Positions 57,089-64,000 of a DNA stretch of 64,000 nucleotides are shown here, piece after piece. The stretch is taken from the NCBI GenBank assembly GCA_029964075.1, contig CM057133.1, positions 12,858,699 through 12,922,698 on the forward strand. The letters run 5' to 3'. Under the pieces are notes generated by a model, which saw only the letters and a program-made list of their open reading frames with translations, was not told where the DNA came from and did no database searches. Source of the stretch: Patiria pectinifera. Lineage: Eukaryota; Echinodermata; Asteroidea; Valvatida; Asterinidae. How positions within the stretch are numbered: position 1 is the stretch's first letter; each line of letters opens with the position of its first letter. Position numbers and translations under genes: made by a program.

Positions 57089-58356
57089 CGGTTGGCTGGT
57101 TCGAATCTGATGTACATAGCAGCGGGTACCGCAACCTTAGACCTTTTAATTACTTTGGTTTGCATTTTTCAGGTCAAACCAGTCGGCAAGCAGTTTGCAG
57201 CATTTTTATTCATTTTTACAATTCTCTTCTTATCAATGTAAGGTGGATGAATAGTTTTAAAAAGGTAGAACAAGTCAAAACCATTTTTGTTAAGTAGTAA
57301 GGAGAGAGTACTTAATGAATTCCATGGATATGGACCACTCTGGGAAAAAAAAGAGAGAAATAAATGACAATAAGAATAAAACGCTTTTCAAATGCATTGC
57401 GACTTCTGTCTTTAAAAACGCTTCATGAGCTAAAGGACTTACGTGATGAAATATTAATTTTAGTGCTTAATCCAGTAGTCTAGCAAACCTACATCTATGT
57501 TTTTTTCTAATTACATAATTATAGGACTTACCGTATCTAAGTATCTGTTAAGACGAAAGGATTTGATTTTGTTTCTATTAAAATGTCTTCCAAGTTGCAT
57601 TGTATTCAAAGTCGCGCAACAAAGATAGGGGTATACCATATTCACCTAAAATAAAAGATCATTTTATTTCCAAACCCATCAATCAACATTTGGTCGTTCA
57701 GATAATGTATAACTCATTCTTTTAAAGTAATCGCATCTCGCTCTACCGACGTGCAGAGTCTATCGTCTTCATCACATTCTGGGAAGCATTCCGTACAAAA
57801 TTAGAAACGCTATATAGTGTCTGTCACGCTCCTACAAGCACAGCGCTCAATCACCGGATCCAATGCCTATTTCAGGAAACTTTCAACGGAGCTAACAGTC
57901 TTGAAGATCAGATACGATCGCTGTGACGAAAACAGACGAGAGAGCATCCAAATGCAGCCGTCTCGCTTGCACTGACAGATGCACTGACGAGATTATACAA
58001 TTGACTGCTTCCCCGCAGAACTTTCCTCTCGACTCAGCTTTGCTGTCTCCCAACATTCAGTCACTCCTTCCGTCCTGTGACGACTGTAGCAACGGGACAA
58101 TGTTCCGGAGCGCGATGACCGAAAGATCCACGATTGATAAAAAAACCAACCCATCAGATCAACAAAAACGGAGAAACTCGCGGAGCCTTTTAAGTTTCTA
58201 ACTGTGAGGTTGTGGAAGGCAGACCTCATTTACTGTCGCATTGCATTATCTCCCCGAACGGGTGTCGCGATCCGATCCGCCTGATAATCAGTCCAGATCG
58301 TGTACATTACTGGAAATGGCTTGTTTGTGCGCACGGGGGGGGGGGAGATGTTTTAT
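57089..58356. other. Gene-free stretch
   Basis: No recognisable gene. The 92-codon plus frame at 57923-58201 lacks a domain. A G run lies near 58336-58345. Confidence 0.5.
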
Positions 58357-58879
58357 GAACCCCGGTGCAACGGTCTCAGTTATCCGGTGTGCTGATCTTT
58401 CCGGACAAATTCAACGGATAATCGAGCCCGCTATACCGTCCCAGGCTCGGTTATCTGCCGAGATGGACTTTCCGGTGAGGGGGGGGGGGGGGTCCAAACT
58501 GCATTTTCGGGTGTGATTTAGCCAGGGGTTGGGTAAGAAAAACGGAAATATTCTGTTGCCACTGCAGGGGACGGGAAGCTCTGTATAGGGGCAGGGGCTG
58601 GAACCTGCCGGGGTCGTTGAGTACCCGAGGTAGGGAAACCCCTCTATTGACGCGCAGTGACACACACGTATGATGTAACGTGTACAAAATACATAAGCAC
58701 GTACGTCATGTTCACGTATACGTACAACGGAGGAACTCAGCACAAGCCACAAGCCTCAAAGCTGGGCAATGGTAGATATCATTGCGCACAGTACCGCCAC
58801 ACATGCGTATTTTACTGAAATTTTGCCTTCCGGAAAGTTCAGCATACCGGATAACTGAGTCCATTACACCGGCACCCCC
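58357..58879. mobile_element. Long-TIR element (~523 bp)
   Basis: The left arm (58357-58405) and right arm (58829-58879) are inverted repeats of about 50 bp sharing CTCAGTTATCCGGT, TGCTGA and TTTCCGGA, with several mismatches. Inside, GATAATCGAGCC and GGCTCGGTTATC (58420-58456) form a second hairpin. A G run follows near 58479-58492. The GAACCCCGGT and GGTTATC words recall pogo/Tigger-like ends, from memory only. There is no transposase, and no target duplication is clear. Confidence 0.5.
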
Positions 58880-60090
58880 AGCGGAGAAACTTTCAGTCAA
58901 ACATTAAAAAGGCTGTGTGACATTTACCTATCACATCATATTATTGCACTCGTCTCTTGTTCCTTGTGAAACGTATATCGTACTCTATCACTATGGAGCG
59001 TTTTCTGTAGTTAGGTGTTGTGGCGGGTAATGGGACACCGTACCTGGTAGTGCGCGTGTTTCTGGCTTGGCGGGGGATCGGATCGAGTAGCGTGCCCCAT
59101 GGCAATGCTGTCCTCCCGCGCTAAAAAGAAGAAAAATACAGCGATGAAAATATTCGCAAATTAACAGACAACCCTGGCCAAACAAGATACACCAAACTCA
59201 TGCATCATAGACTGAAAAGACAAATCTGAAGTTACGTTGTTTTCCATTCAGGCCGATAATGTTTTTTAAACAGGTAGTGTGCCTATTCCGGAATTGTGCG
59301 TGCTATTTGCACTGCATATCAAAGCAGTAATGTACTGCATGTGCGCGTCATGTACAAGCCTTCACAAACATCATACCCGCAACAACAGGCCGCCTAACAA
59401 AAAAACACTTCGCTTTCAGTAATGGCAAAACAAGCCCTCATGTTGAAAATGAAATGGCCTCCATTAGTACAGATTCAATCATTTCCGTTTTCCTAAGAGA
59501 CCATGGCATGTGTTTTCGAGAGCTAACGATGAGCGGCAGCATCATGTTCGATATTCGGGGCAGGATTATACAAGAGTCGAAAACAACATGTTGCGAGGAA
59601 TTGGGGATTTCTGAAGGGAAACCGGAGAAAAATCCGCGCCCGCGCCGTCTCGAGAGGGGCTGGCTTTGTTTTTAACCTGATGCAGTGTGTATTATCGGGC
59701 CGCAGCCCGGGGGCACGGCGTGCCTGGCCCCATTAGCAATGGAGCCGAACGCCGCTTAATTGCCCGTGATATAAGGTGAGGTCACCGGTGGGCTGACATA
59801 AGCCGCTAGCCCCGTCCCATGCCTAGACACAAACATTTCCATGAATCCATCATGTCCTTCTGTGATTCCTTCAGTTGATATACTTACCCGAGTTGGTACT
59901 TAAAACGAGTGCTGTGAAACTGCCTGAGGCATTCCATGAATTGATTCACGTAAATGGGTGCGATTCATATTGCTCTGATAAATGAATGTGACTTTTTTGA
60001 TATTTTTTGTTAGTCCCACGATTTGGCCTTGGTCATATGAATGTGGCCTATTTTCGAGTAGTATAATCATGGTGTAAATGGCGCCACCAA
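58880..60090. other. Gene-free stretch
   Basis: No gene recognised. The 59640-59830 part is richer in CpG (CGCGCCCGCGCCG near 59635) without coding evidence. Confidence 0.5.
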
Positions 60091-60250
60091 CGTCAAAATA
60101 CGCCCCCCCCCCCCTTAAATAAAAACCAATTGTTTTCTGCGGCCAAAAATTTTGGGCACAATTTAAAAAAAAAATCAACTTTTAACAATTTGTAAAAAAA
60201 ATTTTTTGAGCCCCCCCACCAAAAAAAAACAAATCCTGGGTGCGCCACTG
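60091..60250. mobile_element. hAT-like element remnant
   Basis: The right end CCTGGGTGCGCCACTG (60235-60250) is a familiar hAT-type terminus (complement CAGTGGCGCACCCAGG). The interior has C and A homopolymers like those of 17787-18544. AATGGCGCCACC near 60078 may be an eroded left end, but no 8-bp duplication matches. Confidence 0.45.
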
Positions 60251-62249
60251 GCGACACTCGAACATTAATATTGATTGCGAAATGTCGTTGTCGTTTAATA
60301 GAAATCGTATGAAACACGGTGTCATCATTTTCTGTTCAATTTGGGGAGGGGGTAATACGATGACTTTAAGGAGAAATTTTCATCCGAAGATGATCATCCC
60401 TAAAAGTAGTCCTGAAGCCCATCGCCATTGCAAAACAGAGCAATTTTATTGGGCCCATCGATCCAAATTTCACAGAAATACAAGCTCGCAGTACTGTTCA
60501 CGACTTTCACCCTTTCTTTTTTAGAAACCTGCAAGTTCATAGCCCACAAAATGCTCTATAATAGAGCATTTGAGGGCATGCAAATCGATCGTGATTTAGC
60601 CGATTAACTGGCCTACAACCTTTAGCAAATTGGTTTTGTGACCTCCGCCATACTGGTCGTGTACCCTGACTCAACACGCATCGGTCGACGGTCACCGGTT
60701 ATTTTCGCATCACTTTAGTGCGTGGAAGGTAATTTCTGAGGCGACTTTTGGCTTGGATTGAGAAAGCTTCACCCAGTCATCACAGCAATTTCCTGTCAAC
60801 GGTTACTGCATGTTGCTAGTTCAGGAGCCCACAATCTGCAGACTAGCTGACCGAAATTAAAATTAGAGAAACAAAAAGCCTGTGAAATCCGATTGATACC
60901 TTTGGTGCAAAATCAATTGAAACTGCGTATCCTATGCTGCCAGGATGCTGCCCTGGTCGTCTGCTCCGCAGAAACACAAATATGAAGTGGGTCACATTTT
61001 TCGCGCCAGATAACATTGTGCGGTAGACGTGTAGCCCTGTTAAGGACGAATAAGTGTGTACAGCTTTCTCTCATCTCAGCTTACTGCAGTCAGCGATGGT
61101 CTTGGCTCCGCCGAAACTAATAATCACGGTGAAACCCGACTATGGCTTTCCGGGAGTTGAAACATTGGGGCTGATGCTGTGCTGAATGTATGAATGATGT
61201 TCTCTTTGACTGGCGGCAAGAGGATGAAGTTACCAAAATCCAATATCATTCTGCACCTGCAGTACTAACCGAAATGTTTGCACAGCTGTTTTCAAGAAGG
61301 ATGCGTCAGTATTAAGTGAAATCTCGTGTGAACTATTACGAGATCTTACGTGTCTCTGCTCGGCCCCAGTCTCACAACTAACTGAATGTTGTAGTGCCGT
61401 TAAAAACTTTCAAATTTTGAATGAAATTGTTGCTAGGTTTCACTTTTACTATCACATTGAACGACGTTACCCTTAGTGTGCTGGTTGTTTCGTGAACTAA
61501 AGGAATCTTACAACTCCTCACTGGTCAATCACAAGCCATTCAGTCCCAGTTCAAACCAACTTATGATTTGACTTTCCGACGTCTGTGTGATTTGACTTGT
61601 GACGGAGTTGACTACAACTAGACTTGTTCTCTCCGTTCATGACGTAATTTAAATTTTCTCGAAAACACTCAACAGTAGAGAGCATTGTCGATTACCCTCG
61701 CGGTGCGCTTGATACCTGTACCATCTTCAAATTCGAGGGAATTTTCATCTTTTTCCCAGACAACTTTAATCTCCAATCATGTGCTAAGGACCACATTGAC
61801 GAGCTGATGTGTAAGCTTGGAGAGGTAGACGGTGACGAGCCTCCGAGGACAACGAACGACCTCTTTGACCGTTCCTTTCTAGGTTTCGCTTCGTGGCATT
61901 AATTCGTCAGCGAGTTTGTCTCGATGGGAACCCCACTCAGCGCTTCAACGCATCCAATCTGCCACGCGAAATTGGCAAAAGCGCTCAGAGATTTGCGGGT
62001 GAACTTCGCGAGAGGACACTTTTGGCCAGCTCGAAAAAATATTGCAGTTTTTCATTTTGTAATGATTTCCAATAACCGCGCCTAGAATTCAAATACACAG
62101 TAATTCCAGCTAAAAAAATACTTCAAAAACTTACCGTAAAATCTAATTGTAGAAATATCTGCTCAATTGTACAGAAAACTTGGCTTTTAAAAAAACCCCA
62201 AATAGATTCGCAATTTAAGTCTTCATTTCACCCCGCTAAGTTGCAAATT
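60251..62249. other. Gene-free stretch with one perfect hairpin
   Basis: AAATGCTCTA (60549-60558) and TAGAGCATTT (60562-60571) form a perfect 10-bp stem with a TAA loop. No flanking terminator or gene gives it a role. Nothing else recognised. Confidence 0.5.
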
Positions 62250-62770
62250 TCAATTTTGATAACTTTTTGTGCAACTTTTTTCTCCTCTTAAATATATGAA
62301 AACTATTCGACATCCCTCTTTGGTTAATTTTAATGAAAAGCGAACGTTTTTAAAAACATTTCAAATTTTACATGCTTTTCTTGAAAATTCGGGCGCTATT
62401 TCTGTGATGTCATTCCAGGAAGACACTGTTCAGTTCAGCTGTTAACATTGTAGGAAAACTTTGCTCATTGGACCAATGTCATGTCCTGAAACAACAACGA
62501 ATCACCAAAGAAAAGAAAAAGTAAAGCAGCAAAATAACATAAATTGTGGCATCTTTTAATGCTGAAATAGATGTAACATTGAGGTTTCCCCCTGAAATGA
62601 CATCACACTTTTGCTCATGAATATGCAAATTCGCATTAGCCTAAAAACCAAAAAGGCACCAAAATGCCCTTGAGATGGCAAAAACAATATTGAAATAAAG
62701 GTTAAATGGGACACAAAGGTGCATTTCCAAGGATTGCATTAAAAAAAAATACGTTGCATGGGCCCTTTAA
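62250..62770. mobile_element. Dispersed ~580-bp MITE-like element, copy 3
   Basis: It aligns with 7470-8053 and 48045-48657: TTGTGCAACTTTTTTCTCC, GACATCCCTCTTTGGTTAAT, AACGAATCACCAAAGAAAAG (62496), CTCATGAATATGCAAATTCG and AAATGGGACACAAAGGTGC. The right end is TTGCATGGGCCCTTTAA (62754-62770). The left terminal repeat is not recognisable, so this copy is truncated or diverged there. Confidence 0.6.
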
Positions 62771-64000
62771 GCACACAAAACTCAGAAGATGTATTTTTTT
62801 TCTGCACTGGCCGTTTATTATTGAACTGATTGTAGCCAGGGTCCGACCACCACTGAGCCCGAGTGTTCACCCCCCTCTGGGGTAGATCTACCGTAAGATG
62901 AACGGCCCACACCTCCGCCGAGACATCTCTCATTTTAACGATGTTTCTTTCTTTTGACAGCTCGCGAGACCAGTCCCATAAAAACGCAGGAACATTGATT
63001 AATTTTTTCCCTATATATTATGACGCACGCGTACAGGGGAAAACATGTTGGTGTTGGATGTATACTTGTGTTTGTTTAGGTCGCTATCTCGATGCGGTCG
63101 ATGCGCCGACGGGGAATCTGTCTGCATAGAATAGCACTCGCGAGCTATACTGGGCATGGGCGGACTATGAGAGTCTCGCATGGCAAGAGCGTGAAATCTC
63201 GCGAGGTTCGGTCGAATTTTGGAGACACTCTGGACGAAATATTTAGATGCATGTTGTAGACACTTTTTTTAAAATTTAACTGAAATGCATGTCACGACCG
63301 TTCAGACATTCTGTTTTTATCCCAGATACCGCAGGCAACAGCCAGGCACCAGACTATTCCTAATTGGCCTATCGCCGATCGCTAGTAAGCCACGCCCCTT
63401 AGACAACCCTATGGAATTTTTGAACGCTACGTTTTGTTTGTCTCAGATTTTGCGCGTTCCGCGTCCATGTAGGGCCTATATCACGTAATTGGACAATATT
63501 CCACAAGCTGCGTTGACGCGATTCTACCACGATAGGTCAATTAATTTACATACGTGTACAAGATTTCTGAACATGCAAATGCGCCAAGAGTGAAAGAACA
63601 GGTAATGGTGGGATCATTGTATTGCTCGACACCATGGGAACGAGGTTGGCTAAAACTTCATTTAGGCCTGGAAATGCAGAAACCTACAACATTATGTTAT
63701 TGATGTATATATTTTCCGCAGTCTATCTTGTTCAACAATAATGCGACACTATGGATATAAAATCTTTATTTAATGAATTAGTCTGGTAGTGGATATTTTC
63801 CTATGACTTTTTGTACGTGATAAAGGATGCGATATTGGTATTCGATCTACGGTCCGCGCCACCAATATTGTCATACAAATGTTGTCTTTGCTTGCTTTGC
63901 CAGTCCATTCGCAGAATTTACCAGCGCATTAAATGAGAAACGATAACAACTATTCATATATCCACTTTCTTGTTTCCACTTTATGGAATTACAATTTTCT
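62771..64000. other. Gene-free stretch to the window end
   Basis: No domain-bearing frame on either strand. A CTATATATTATGACGCACGCG word near 63010 is the only low-complexity part noted. Confidence 0.5.

Noticed and set aside
60549..60571. Perfect hairpin as a transcription terminator or microRNA precursor
   Set aside because: The stem is only 10 bp with a 3-base loop and no gene or T run is attached. It is too short for a microRNA precursor.

Overview
This is a eukaryotic, gene-poor, repeat-rich window. There are no bacterial-style operons, and almost all open frames are short. The coding content I can defend is a pair of RING/B-box/coiled-coil (TRIM-type) genes plus one remnant of a third copy, all on the minus strand. 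Intronless coding exons for expanded TRIM families, tRNA-derived SINEs carrying a cttgtgcgtaaagcgctcgcc-type head, hAT-like termini (CAGGGCCGGATTAAG, GGCGGATCCAG) and a strong excess of the octamer TAGGCCTA together suggest a marine invertebrate, most likely a deuterostome such as an echinoderm or hemichordate. That placement is inference from pattern memory, not a database result.

Layout. From 1 to about 32 kb there is intergenic (or intronic) DNA with scattered non-autonomous elements: a nested palindromic mariner-like element (3.8-4.4 kb), paired palindromes sharing GTGGGATAT (5.6-6.1 kb), the first of three copies of a roughly 580-bp element (7.5-8.05 kb), SINE/tRNA-like pieces (11.2, 13.3, 23.1 kb), a TA-flanked MITE (16.2 kb), a hAT MITE with homopolymer runs (17.8-18.5 kb), and several tandem duplications.

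From 32.06 to about 44.57 kb lies a tandem segmental duplication. Unit A (about 4.95 kb) holds a 334-aa TRIM gene. Unit B (about 1.3 kb) is a truncated remnant that ends inside the TRIM 3' coding sequence. Unit C (about 6.2 kb) holds a 487-aa TRIM paralog. Unit C has gained a 550-bp TG...CA element (candidate solo LTR, TATA target duplication), a 774-bp foldback element 121 bp upstream of its start codon (ATGGC duplication), an in-frame 75/72-bp coding minisatellite that gives the protein a Cys/His-bearing repeat tail, and a short insertion rich in TAGGCCTA.

From 44.6 to 64 kb there is more intergenic DNA: a small hAT MITE with a perfect 8-bp target duplication (47.4 kb), the second and third copies of the 580-bp element (48.0 and 62.3 kb), a roughly 5-kb satellite/minisatellite of a 68-bp unit with subtype order (49.55-54.6 kb), a tRNA-like Pol III unit (57.0 kb), and a long-TIR element (58.4-58.9 kb).

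Biologically, the two TRIM genes look like recently diverged E3 ligase/scaffold paralogs. Their zinc-binding residues are intact, their coiled coils diverge faster than the RING and B-box, and they differ completely in their tails and in their upstream DNA. All other annotations describe repeats and non-coding DNA. All comparisons were made by eye.
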